Source: CAYFLR01 sp964343805
GTDB taxonomy: Bacteria; Bdellovibrionota_B; Oligoflexia; CAYFLR01
Reading direction: 5' to 3'
Length of the DNA: 49,201 nt
NCBI GenBank assembly: GCA_964343805.1
Contig: CAYFLR010000044.1
Span: forward strand, 1 to 49,201
The translations under genes were made by a program, and so were the position numbers. The notes beneath the pieces are model-generated. The model was given only the letters and a program-made list of their open reading frames with translations, was not told the origin of the DNA and did no database searches. Positions 34,307-42,614 of the stretch are shown one piece after another. The first letter of the stretch is position 1; every line of letters starts with the position of its first letter.

Positions 34307-35775
34307 TCGGTTAGGTAATGTGTGAGCAAGCGAACACCCGCCCCTGTGGCACCTGGTTTTAAATACCACCATTCTTTAGAATAAAAACCAGTCCCTGCTA
34401 TATCTAAATGGGCCCATTTAGTTTTCCCTTCTAAGAATTTCTGTAAAAACGCTCCGGCACTAATACTTCCTGCACATTTGGGGAGCCCAATGTTTTTTAG
34501 ATCGGCTCGATCTGATTTTATATGTAAAGAGAGTTCATCATAAATAGGCAGTTGCCAAATTCGGTCATCTGTTGCGGCACCGGATTCTAGTAACTGGTTG
34601 GCAAGAGCTTGGTCATTGACCATCAGCCCTGTATGATCATGTCCTAAGGCTATGACCACCGCACCGGTGAGGGTCGCTACATCAATAATTGTATTTACTT
34701 TAAAGTGTCTTTGTAGGTAGGTCATTGAATCTGCTAAAACTAAACGTCCTTCAGCATCGGTGTTACCAATTTCTACTGTTTGACCGGAATAAGAGGTGAG
34801 TACATCTCCAGATTTATAAGCTTTAGGTCCGATACAGTTCTCTGCCATTGCCATGGCAAATATAATATTTTTCTTAGGTTTAAGACTCAGAATGTTATAC
34901 ATAGTACCTACAATGGTGGCTGATCCCCCCATATCGGTCCGCATGCTTTCAATTCCGCCAGAAGGTTTTAAATTAAGACCGCCGCTATCGAAGGTAATGC
35001 CTTTTCCTAGTAAAGCAGTGAAGGTTTTTTTGCTTTTATCTCCATGATATTTAACAATAATGAGATGTGCAGGATTCCCACTGGCCTGATTGACTCCTAA
35101 AAAGAGATTCATTCCCAGTTTTTTCATCTGGGCAGTGTCAACTAAGGAGAGGCTGGCCTCTTTATGATTCGCCACCATCTTTTTCACCTGGTTGTACATA
35201 TAGCGGCTGGTAATCACATCTGCATTGTCATTTGTTAAATCTCTAGCCAGGTTAGTACCAACGCATGTTGTAAAGGCTTTTTTCGCTAACTTACCATTGA
35301 CGGTGACCAATTCAAAATTGATTTGATTGATAGGATGACCTTTCACACTCACTTGGTCCTTGTATTTGGTCCAAGCATAACCTCCCAAGATTAAACCATC
35401 CATAATGCCCCGCAGGGAGAGTTCATCTTCTTCATGAGGAAAAACACGGATAGAGTTGAAATTACCAACGGTACTGGCTGTCTTAAATAGGGCCGTTCTT
35501 AGGGTGTGGCCATTAATATTTTCTTTTTTACCGAGGCCGAGGAGAATTATTATCTTTTCGTCTAAGGTGAACTTCTGGATTTCCCCATGATCTGCTGAAA
35601 AGAGAGTGGAAGGTTTTAATTTACTGTTCAACTTTTGCCATAGAGAACCTTTGGTAGGTGATTTTAAAGCTTCTTGGCTGATTAGAAATAAAGAGGCTGG
35701 ATGCTTTTTACTGCTTCTTTTGGGGGCAAGATTCTCGAAAGAGGAGAGGGGTTTTACGATTTTAAGATTTTTCAT
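34303..35775 (-). CDS. M17 leucyl aminopeptidase (PepA-like)
   Basis: A 490-aa cytoplasmic dizinc aminopeptidase that frees N-terminal residues from peptides. The catalytic C-terminal domain has GKGITFDSGGLNLKPSGG, MRTDMGGSA, and the family signature NTDAEGRLVLADSMTY, with the metal-binding lysine, aspartates and glutamate in place. The N-terminal domain is more divergent, as is usual. AGAGG lies six bases upstream of ATG 35775. The stop overlaps that of the convergent GlpD-like gene. Confidence 0.95.
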   Translation of the reverse strand: MKNLKIVKPLSSFENLAPKRSSKKHPASLFLISQEALKSPTKGSLWQKLNSKLKPSTLFSADHGEIQKFTLDEKIIILLGLGKKENINGHTLRTALFKTASTVGNFNSIRVFPHEEDELSLRGIMDGLILGGYAWTKYKDQVSVKGHPINQINFELVTVNGKLAKKAFTTCVGTNLARDLTNDNADVITSRYMYNQVKKMVANHKEASLSLVDTAQMKKLGMNLFLGVNQASGNPAHLIIVKYHGDKSKKTFTALLGKGITFDSGGLNLKPSGGIESMRTDMGGSATIVGTMYNILSLKPKKNIIFAMAMAENCIGPKAYKSGDVLTSYSGQTVEIGNTDAEGRLVLADSMTYLQRHFKVNTIIDVATLTGAVVIALGHDHTGLMVNDQALANQLLESGAATDDRIWQLPIYDELSLHIKSDRADLKNIGLPKCAGSISAGAFLQKFLEGKTKWAHLDIAGTGFYSKEWWYLKPGATGAGVRLLTHYLTD

Positions 35776-35798
35776 TTTTACCTCTTGGGGGTGTTAAA

Positions 35799-36455
35799 TT
35801 AGGGTTTTAATAGGTCAACGAGTTTAAAACGGGTAAGTAAATTACCACATTGAAATAAATTGTTTTCAAAAAGGGTCATATCAAAAGTGGGGCGTTCAGC
35901 TTTTTTAATTGATGCTAATCGTTCTTTTGCACCGGGATAATATTTATTTTCTTTAAACTGATGGGCAAATTGGGTGAATACTTGGTAGACTGGCTCTAAG
36001 GGTAAACCGTTTCTTTTTAAATAGAGAGCAGCTAGGTAATCCACCTGTTTTTCCATTAGCGGCCATACTTTGTTGTCCCATTTGACCTTAGGTTCAAACT
36101 TTCTTTTCCATCCCTGCAACCAACAGTTGATCTCATTGTGTTGGAGCATGATGTGGAAGTATTCATGAGCTAAAATAAAGGTGGCAACCGCTTCTCTTCC
36201 CTTTGCGTCAAAGGGCTCTAAATAGGTGTCCATTAACTTCTCACCTATATAGATGGTCTGATCTTTCGAGGACATTTCCCTACTAAAGGCTCTTTTTACC
36301 GAAAAGGAGTGATGTTTTTCCAAGTTAGCGATGATTTCACCAAAGAGAGGGCGGTTATTCATTCCTAACCGGTATCCCTTAAAGTCCACCGCCTCTAATA
36401 TTCCAACTTTGAGCAGCATTGAAAATAAAAAACTGAATCCAATTATTCTTATCAT
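35799..36455 (-). CDS. Secreted HExxH metallopeptidase-like protein
   Basis: About 218 aa with an N-terminal hydrophobic segment (MIRIIGFSFLFSMLLKVGILEAV). The motif AHEYFHIML gives the zinc-binding HExxH helix, and downstream MEKQVDYLAALYL could supply the third ligand in the E-x3-D style of M48-like peptidases. It is shorter than ordinary M48 enzymes and has no other recognised domain. A longer start at 36524 would put a hydrophilic stretch before the signal, so ATG 36455 is preferred. It is 24 bases upstream of, and in line with, the M17 peptidase gene, so the two may be co-transcribed. Confidence 0.65.
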   Translation of the reverse strand: MIRIIGFSFLFSMLLKVGILEAVDFKGYRLGMNNRPLFGEIIANLEKHHSFSVKRAFSREMSSKDQTIYIGEKLMDTYLEPFDAKGREAVATFILAHEYFHIMLQHNEINCWLQGWKRKFEPKVKWDNKVWPLMEKQVDYLAALYLKRNGLPLEPVYQVFTQFAHQFKENKYYPGAKERLASIKKAERPTFDMTLFENNLFQCGNLLTRFKLVDLLKP

Positions 36456-36606
36456 ATCTATATAATTAGCGAATTCAGACAGATATAACAACTGAGAATT
36501 TCTACCTTTAAGTAACTCTATCACAATTTATCCTTGCTTCATTTATATAAGGTAGTGTATAGCATGCATCAAGTAAGGAAGATGGATAATTAAATCGTTG
36601 TGCTCT

Positions 36607-37734
36607 ATGTTATTGAAAGATAAAGAAAAGTATATTAGGCGCTGCTTTCAGCTAGCAGAAAAATACCGAGGTTATACCTCTCCTAATCCATTGGTAGGTG
36701 CTGTTTTAGTAAAAGATGGTATGGTTGTAGGAGAAGGAGCTCATGAGGTCTATGGAGGCCCTCATGCTGAGGTAAATGCCATAAATAATGCCAAGCAGTC
36801 AGTCAAAGGAGCCACCCTTTTTTGTAATTTGGAGCCCTGCAGTCATACTGCCAAACAAACCCCACCCTGCGCGCAGCGTATAATCCAAGAGAAAATAGCG
36901 AAAGTCATTATTGCTAATATCGATCCGAATCCTCAGGTGGCTGGAAATGGAGTAGCACTTCTTCGAAAGGCTGGGATTGAAGTAGAGGTGGGTATTTTAA
37001 GTCAGCAGGGCCTTGAAATTAATGAGGTTTTCTTTAAAGTGATGCAAGAAAACCTGCCCTTTGTACTTTTGAAAACAGCCCAAACACTCGATGGTAAGGT
37101 GGCTTTACCTGATGGCTCAGCTAAATGGATCACTAGTGAAGCTGCAAGAAAAGAGGTCCATAAGCTGCGCAGGCATTTTGATGCTGTCTGCGTTGGACGT
37201 AACACGATGGAACTAGATAACGCTCGTTTAACCTCAAGAACCAGTGAAAATGAGATTTTTTGCCCTTATCGAATAATCGTTGGTAAATTGGTGGACCCCA
37301 AAACCCCCTATGATTTGCTCAATGATAGCTGGCCAGAAAAAAATGTCTTTTTAACCCATCTATCCAGCGAAGAGGATAAAAAAAGAGCTAAAGTATATGA
37401 AGAGATGGGGATGACCGTAATCCATTTACCTAAAAAAGAAGATGGAACCCTTGATCTGGAAGAAGGTTTTCGTCAAGTAAAAGAGATGAAAATAACTTCT
37501 ATTATGGTGGAGGGGGGACCCACTCTGGCCACTCATTTATTAAAACAGAAAATGGTGGATAAACTGAAGGTTTACATTGCTCCCAAAATTATGGGAGAGG
37601 GTATTTCATCCTTTTTAGATTTAGGGGTTCGGCAAATGGATCGCACCTTTCAATTGGAAAAAATCCAGATGGATGTTTTAGATAGACAAGCTGTTATTAC
37701 CGGTTACCCTCAATACTTAGCAGGTGAAAACTGA
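36607..37734 (+). CDS. ribD: Bifunctional riboflavin deaminase/reductase RibD
   Basis: Deaminates and then reduces the pyrimidine intermediate of riboflavin synthesis. The deaminase domain (residues 1-145) has the zinc motif GPHAEVNAI and LEPCSHTAKQTPPC. The reductase domain (about 148-375) begins PFVLLKTAQTLDGKVALPDG and holds ITSEAAR...RRHFDAVCVGRNT and MVEGGPTLATHLL. The start is ATG 36607, or TTG 36598; neither has a ribosome site at normal spacing. No FMN riboswitch was seen upstream. First gene of ribD-ribE-ribBA-ribH; its TGA overlaps the ribE ATG. Confidence 0.95.
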   Translation: MLLKDKEKYIRRCFQLAEKYRGYTSPNPLVGAVLVKDGMVVGEGAHEVYGGPHAEVNAINNAKQSVKGATLFCNLEPCSHTAKQTPPCAQRIIQEKIAKVIIANIDPNPQVAGNGVALLRKAGIEVEVGILSQQGLEINEVFFKVMQENLPFVLLKTAQTLDGKVALPDGSAKWITSEAARKEVHKLRRHFDAVCVGRNTMELDNARLTSRTSENEIFCPYRIIVGKLVDPKTPYDLLNDSWPEKNVFLTHLSSEEDKKRAKVYEEMGMTVIHLPKKEDGTLDLEEGFRQVKEMKITSIMVEGGPTLATHLLKQKMVDKLKVYIAPKIMGEGISSFLDLGVRQMDRTFQLEKIQMDVLDRQAVITGYPQYLAGEN

Positions 37735-38366
37735 TGTTCACTGGTATTATAAAAGAGGTGGGATATTTAGAGCAGGTGCAATCGAAAGAAGAAGGGAAAT
37801 CCTTCTGGATTCGGTGCCCCGATTTGATTGATCATATTGCCATTGATGATTCTGTAGCAGTAAATGGTGTCTGTCTTACAGCAGAAGTGAAGAAAAAAGA
37901 TCAATTTAGAGCATCTGGAGTTCATACCACGCTAAATAAGAGCACTTTAGGACGCCTTAAAACGGGAAGCAGACTTAATTTAGAATTAGCTTTATCTTTG
38001 AATGATCGTTTGGGCGGGCACCTAGTCCAAGGTCATGTTAATGGAATTGGTAGAGTGGCCAATATTAAGAAGATGGGACAGCATATTCTTTTAAATATCA
38101 GAATCCCTAACTACTTGAAGCATTATGTGGTAGATGAAGGGAGCATTGCCATCAATGGCATAAGTCTGACTATGAGTCAGGTGCAAAACGATGTGATTGA
38201 ACTGGCTATAATTCCCCATACCATGAAGAATACCAATTTAAAATTCTTGAAAGTGGGAGATGAGGTTAATTTGGAGACGGATGTCCTAGTTAAGTATGTT
38301 GAAAAACTCATGGCAGGACAAAAGACTTCATTAAATATGAATCGATTGACTGAATTAGGTTATTAA
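37734..38366 (+). CDS. ribE: Riboflavin synthase alpha chain RibE
   Basis: Dismutates two 6,7-dimethyl-8-ribityllumazine molecules to riboflavin. The 210-aa protein has the diagnostic MFTGIIKEVG start and two lumazine-binding repeats, each with a GVCLT or GISLT motif (AVNGVCLTAE; AINGISLTMS) and a G-H-V segment (GGHLVQGHVNGIG). Translationally coupled to ribD through TGATG; a 26-base gap leads to ribBA. Confidence 0.95.
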   Translation: MFTGIIKEVGYLEQVQSKEEGKSFWIRCPDLIDHIAIDDSVAVNGVCLTAEVKKKDQFRASGVHTTLNKSTLGRLKTGSRLNLELALSLNDRLGGHLVQGHVNGIGRVANIKKMGQHILLNIRIPNYLKHYVVDEGSIAINGISLTMSQVQNDVIELAIIPHTMKNTNLKFLKVGDEVNLETDVLVKYVEKLMAGQKTSLNMNRLTELGY

Positions 38367-38392
38367 TCCACATTTTAAAAAGGGATGATCAT

Positions 38393-39592
38393 ATGTTTAA
38401 TACAATTGAAGAGGCTATTGAAGCCATTGCTGCTGGTGAAATGATTGTGGTTGTTGATGATGAGGATCGTGAAAATGAAGGTGACTTGCTCATGTCGGCT
38501 GATAAAATCACCCCAGAGAAGGTGAATTTTATGGCTGTTGAAGGACGTGGATTAATCTGCGTACCTGTTACCGAAGAGCGCGCCGAAGTATTGGAATTGA
38601 ATATGATGGCTACTAAAAATACCGCCACGCATGAAACCGCCTTTACTGTATCTGTAGATGCGGCAGATGGCATTACTACGGGTATTTCCGCTTTTGATCG
38701 TAGCCGCACCATTGAAATTATCAATGATGAATTTTCCACTCCAGAAATGCTGGACCGACCTGGTCATATTTTCCCCTTGGTGGCTAAAAATGGGGGAGTC
38801 CTTCGAAGAGCGGGTCATACCGAAGCGGCCGTTGACTTTGCAAAGCTGGCTGAATGTGGAGATACTGGGGTGATTTGCGAAATTATGAATCCCGATGGCT
38901 CCATGGCCCGGCTTAATGATCTCATCAAATTTGCTAAGAAACACTCCCTTAAATTAGTGGCAATTAAAGACCTTATTGCTTATCGTCGTAAGCATGAAAC
39001 TCTGGTTAGAAAGCTGGAAGAGATCCCCTTTGAAAATAGGTTTGGCTCTTTTGAGATGCACGTTTATGAAAGTCTAATAAAAACTTCTGAACCTCATATT
39101 GCCCTGGTGAAGGGAAATATTAATCCCCAAAAACCGGTTTTAGTGCGAGTGCATTCTGAGTGTTTAACAGGAGATGTTTTTGGCTCAAAACGATGTGATT
39201 GTGGTGATCAACTTTCTGACTCCTTGAAAATGATCGAAAAGGCAGGAGAAGGAATACTGCTCTATATGAGGCAGGAAGGGCGAGGTATAGGTTTTGCAAA
39301 TAAAATTAAAGCCTACAAACTGCAAGATCAAGGCTATGACACGGTTGAAGCTAACATAAAACTCGGTTTTAAACCTGATCTTCGTGATTATGGGATAGGA
39401 GCTCAAATACTTAAAGATTTGGGAGTGACTCAGATCCGCCTTCTTACCAACAATCCTAAAAAAGTAGTGGGACTTGAAGCATTTGATCTGGAGATAACCG
39501 AAAGAGTTCCTATTGAAGTGGCACCCAATGGGGTGAACTATGATTATCTTACTACTAAACGTGACCGCATGGGACACTTAATTCTTAAATAA
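38393..39592 (+). CDS. ribBA: Bifunctional DHBP synthase / GTP cyclohydrolase II RibBA
   Basis: Supplies both riboflavin precursors. Residues 1-200 are RibB (3,4-dihydroxy-2-butanone-4-phosphate synthase), with DDEDRENEGDL, FMAVEGRGLIC and RAGHTEAAVD. Residues about 205-399 are RibA (GTP cyclohydrolase II), with RVHSECLTGDVFGSKRCDCG for zinc, LYMRQEGRGIG and LLTNNPKK. Both halves look intact. GGGATG precedes ATG 38393. Confidence 0.96.
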   Translation: MFNTIEEAIEAIAAGEMIVVVDDEDRENEGDLLMSADKITPEKVNFMAVEGRGLICVPVTEERAEVLELNMMATKNTATHETAFTVSVDAADGITTGISAFDRSRTIEIINDEFSTPEMLDRPGHIFPLVAKNGGVLRRAGHTEAAVDFAKLAECGDTGVICEIMNPDGSMARLNDLIKFAKKHSLKLVAIKDLIAYRRKHETLVRKLEEIPFENRFGSFEMHVYESLIKTSEPHIALVKGNINPQKPVLVRVHSECLTGDVFGSKRCDCGDQLSDSLKMIEKAGEGILLYMRQEGRGIGFANKIKAYKLQDQGYDTVEANIKLGFKPDLRDYGIGAQILKDLGVTQIRLLTNNPKKVVGLEAFDLEITERVPIEVAPNGVNYDYLTTKRDRMGHLILK

Positions 39593-39602
39593 GGAGCTGA
39601 AG

Positions 39603-40073
39603 ATGCATTTAATTGAGGGAAAGTTTCATGGAGAGAATAAAAAATTTGCCATTATCGTGTCTCGTTTTAATGATTTAATTGGAAATAAACTGCTCGCGGG
39701 AGCCACTGATTGTCTCTCTAGGCATGGAGTAAGAGAATCCGATATGACCATGGCTTGGGTGCCAGGAGCCTTTGAAATCCCTTCTGTTGCCAAAAAACTT
39801 GCTAAGACCGGTAAATTTGATGGTATTATCTGTTTAGGTGCTGTAATTAGAGGGTCTACTCCTCATTTTGATTATGTCAGTAACGAAGTGGCTAAAGGCG
39901 TAGCGTCTGTTTCTTTGAGTGAAAATATGCCAGTTATCTTTGGTGTTCTTACCACCAATTCAGTTGATGAAGCTATCGAAAGAGCGGGCACCAAAGGTGG
40001 AAATAAAGGTTGGGATGCTGCTCTAGCCGCTCTTGAAATGGTTAATCTTTGTGGGGAAATTGATCAAATTTAA
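39603..40073 (+). CDS. ribH: 6,7-dimethyl-8-ribityllumazine synthase RibH
   Basis: A 156-aa lumazine synthase that condenses the RibD and RibB products. Family motifs are IVSRFNDLIGNKLL, WVPGAFEIP, CLGAVIRGSTPHFDYV with the catalytic His, and PVIFGVLTTNSVDEAIERAG. AAGGAG lies seven bases upstream. Last gene of the rib operon; it converges on the GGGWT lipoprotein one base later. Confidence 0.96.
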   Translation: MHLIEGKFHGENKKFAIIVSRFNDLIGNKLLAGATDCLSRHGVRESDMTMAWVPGAFEIPSVAKKLAKTGKFDGIICLGAVIRGSTPHFDYVSNEVAKGVASVSLSENMPVIFGVLTTNSVDEAIERAGTKGGNKGWDAALAALEMVNLCGEIDQI

Positions 40074-40074
40074 C

Positions 40075-41448
40075 CTACCTTAACCAGACAGCTCCTGCTG
40101 TTTGAGATGCTCCTCTAGCGTTGGTTGGATACTGCTCTCCACAGGTGTAATCCCCATTCGATTGACGGGTCATGTAAAACTGAGAAGCATCACTCGAGTA
40201 CATAGTGTGTCCATCGTTACTTCCATTTTCAAAAGAGTACCTGGTGTGCTCTGTAAAAGTCCCATAGTTGGGTCCGGCGACATAAGTATTNNNNNNNNNN
40301 CCATTAGCGGTGGCTTCGATACGGTAGCGGCCCCTTGCGTTTTTTCCATCAGTATGTAAAGAGACTATTTTGTTTTGCACATGGACTCTTACATGATTAG
40401 TGGGGCGGTCTTTTCCTAGCTTAAGCAGTTGAGCAATATAACTCCATTTAAGCCTTCCACGAGTTGTGAGATTGACGGTTTCCACATCTTCGCATACTCC
40501 TCCTTCTGGTGCGTTTACAACCAGGGTCCAGCCTCCTCCATAGTTTTCCATATCGCAATAGACGGAGACCTCTTTGGGTATGGATGAATTGGTATTTTCG
40601 TTGTTATTATCAAGGAGTGTTATGTTGTACATTCCGCTTTCCGTTTCCCCAGCAGAATAATGATCAAAGCAGCTAAGAACGGGTTCAGGTTCTGGGGGAG
40701 GTGGGCTGGTATTCTCATTGGTATTACTGTTGTTGTTAGTATTTTCTACCGGTTGAGGTTTAACTGGTTGTAAATCATATGTGACAGCAATAGAGGTTTC
40801 AAATGGTAATACTGAGATGGTATCGATGGCGACGTTTTCGTATTCTGTAGAAGAGAGTTGCAGTTCCCAGGTTCCCTCAGGAAGGTGCTCGAAGATATAG
40901 AGACCATCTTCATTGGTGGTGGCCTCGTAAGGAGATCCTTCAATCACAACCTTAAGGCTTTCAATCCCTTTTCCTTCAAATAGGAGTAAACCCACAATAG
41001 CTCCTGTTGCTTTAATCATGAGATCGCCTAGGTCCTGATCTTTGTTCGGGTCCAATCCGTCAATTCTCTTGCCGTAGGTGGATCCCTCTTTATTTGCTTC
41101 TGCAATGATGCTCACAGTGTCTACTAATTTTGGTGAGTTCTTGGGAGAGGCTTTGGGTGATACCTTAGGAGACACTTTAGGTGATGCTTTAGGAGAAACA
41201 TTGAGTGCTAGACTAAAGTAGCCGTCTTCATTTGATTTTACCTTTTTGGAAGGGTGACCCATCTGATATACATTGGCTCCATCCAATGGTTTGGCATCTT
41301 GGTCATAGGTGAGTCGCCCATGAACATAGGTTTTATCTGGATCACTTGGTTTGATGTACTCATTTTTTGTGGGCTCTTCATCATCATCGCAGGTAATAAA
41401 AGTTAACAGCAAGAGGCAAGAGAGGGTAAAAAGAATTCTAGGAAGCAT
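40075..41448 (-). CDS. Lipoprotein with SPK repeats and fibrinogen-like GGGWT domain (10-N run)
   Basis: A 457-aa surface-type lipoprotein: MLPRILFTLSCLLLLTFITC followed by acidic residues, with the final Cys as probable lipid site. Order of parts: a carboxypeptidase-regulatory-like beta domain (VHGRLTYDQDAKPLDGANVY), a short repeat of Ser-Pro-Lys units, a second such domain (GLLLFEGKGIESLKVVIEG), an Asn/Pro-rich linker, and a C-terminal fibrinogen-like region with SGMYNITL, VYCDMENYGGGWTLVV and paired cysteines. The last domain probably binds carbohydrate or protein at the cell surface. Ten N at 40291-40300 fall inside it without changing frame. AAGG precedes ATG 41448. Confidence 0.8.
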   Translation of the reverse strand: MLPRILFTLSCLLLLTFITCDDDEEPTKNEYIKPSDPDKTYVHGRLTYDQDAKPLDGANVYQMGHPSKKVKSNEDGYFSLALNVSPKASPKVSPKVSPKASPKNSPKLVDTVSIIAEANKEGSTYGKRIDGLDPNKDQDLGDLMIKATGAIVGLLLFEGKGIESLKVVIEGSPYEATTNEDGLYIFEHLPEGTWELQLSSTEYENVAIDTISVLPFETSIAVTYDLQPVKPQPVENTNNNSNTNENTSPPPPEPEPVLSCFDHYSAGETESGMYNITLLDNNNENTNSSIPKEVSVYCDMENYGGGWTLVVNAPEGGVCEDVETVNLTTRGRLKWSYIAQLLKLGKDRPTNHVRVHVQNKIVSLHTDGKNARGRYRIEATANXXXXNTYVAGPNYGTFTEHTRYSFENGSNDGHTMYSSDASQFYMTRQSNGDYTCGEQYPTNARGASQTAGAVWLR

Positions 41449-41637
41449 GGTTAGCCTTTTTAGTTTGTTTTCTAATTGCCTATAAATTATAGCTTATTTA
41501 ACAAGTGAGAGTATAATGGTTTTTGTCTGGCCCACTTTGAGGTTCTTTGTGAAAAAGCGGATGATTTTTCATTATTTAGTATGATAAAATAGCCTTTGCT
41601 ATGAGGTTTATTTCCAATTATAGGATGGATTTTTCTT

Positions 41638-42006
41638 ATGAAAACCCTACTCATCGTTGATGATGCTCCTTTTGTTAGGCGGTTCTTACAAAAGGGATTC
41701 TCTAAATACCAATTGAATATGCTTACCGCCAAAAGTGGTCAAGAAGCCATTGAGATAGTAAAAAAGCAGCAGGTGGATTTACTAGTGACTGACCTTTGGA
41801 TGGAGGAGGGGACGGGATTTGATCTCCTTTCAGCTCTCAAGGAGCCTCTTCCCAAATCCATTGTGGTGCTTTCTTCTGATTTTCAAGAGGAGACCAGGGA
41901 TAAATTGGATGACTTGCCTTTTGAATGTAATTTTGTCAATAAACCTTTGGATGCAGGACAGTTTAAGAAAATTGTAGATTTTCTGCAGATCGAGGTGGGC
42001 GAATGA
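41638..42006 (+). CDS. CheY-like response regulator receiver protein
   Basis: A 122-aa single receiver domain without output domain. The acid pocket D8/D9 (IVDDAPF), phosphoacceptor D52 (LLVTDLWM), the conserved Ser in VVLSSDF and Lys in NKPLDAG are in place. It should be phosphorylated by a partner histidine kinase not present here. Its stop overlaps the next ATG (ATGA), which couples it to the possible CheC-like protein. AGGATGG precedes ATG 41638. Confidence 0.92.
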   Translation: MKTLLIVDDAPFVRRFLQKGFSKYQLNMLTAKSGQEAIEIVKKQQVDLLVTDLWMEEGTGFDLLSALKEPLPKSIVVLSSDFQEETRDKLDDLPFECNFVNKPLDAGQFKKIVDFLQIEVGE

Positions 42007-42614
42007 ATTTATCAGACGAGCATTTAGAAAACTTACAAGAGATGATGAATCTACTGGTTGGAAGATCAGTGGATCCTCTGTCTATGTTGTTTAGTAAGCA
42101 TATCCATTTAAAAACGCCTACGGCTAATTTAGAACACAAGAATCTAACCGAAGAAATTAACCGCCATTTATCCATTGACGCCTCTCTTTTCTTGGTGACG
42201 ATCAACTTTGAGGGAGACTTTAATGGAGCTCTTCACTTCTCTATGATGGAAGAGTCTTGGCTTTATCTTTTGAATGAAGCAAATATTTTAGATAATCCGG
42301 TGTCCTTTGTGGATGAATGTCATTATGAAACCCTTCAAGAGCTCATTCGCCCTGTTTTACAGACTTTTTTAAGTCAATTGTTAAGACTATTGGAAGTAAA
42401 GCTAACATACCCTCATGTTCGCTTCTCCCCAGTTGATCTCGATGCTGTTAATTCAGATAATAGAGACCCTTTAAATCATCTTTCTTGCTCTATATTTACC
42501 GGGGAAAAAGATTTTAAAGGGGTTCTGGTTTTGACTATGGAAGAGGAATCTTTCGCCAAATTCTCATCTTCTTCTAATACCTACTTTGATGATTTAATGG
42601 GCCAATTAGATTAA
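42003..42614 (+). CDS. Possible CheC/CheX-like partner of the receiver protein
   Basis: A 203-aa cytoplasmic protein. The ALHFSMMEESWLYLLNEA and GVLVLTMEEESFAKF segments form two similar halves, each followed by helices, as in CheC/CheX/FliN-type proteins, and DECHYETLQELIRPVL stands where CheC has its E-x-G-N active helix. The asparagine is missing, so phosphatase activity is doubtful. The call rests mainly on layout and coupling to the receiver gene through a 4-base overlap. Confidence 0.45.
   Translation: MNLSDEHLENLQEMMNLLVGRSVDPLSMLFSKHIHLKTPTANLEHKNLTEEINRHLSIDASLFLVTINFEGDFNGALHFSMMEESWLYLLNEANILDNPVSFVDECHYETLQELIRPVLQTFLSQLLRLLEVKLTYPHVRFSPVDLDAVNSDNRDPLNHLSCSIFTGEKDFKGVLVLTMEEESFAKFSSSSNTYFDDLMGQLD

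Noticed and set aside
36525..36606. Possible FMN riboswitch before ribD
   Set aside because: The spacer is only about 80-150 bases and none of the conserved FMN-aptamer segments could be found; none was seen before ribBA either.
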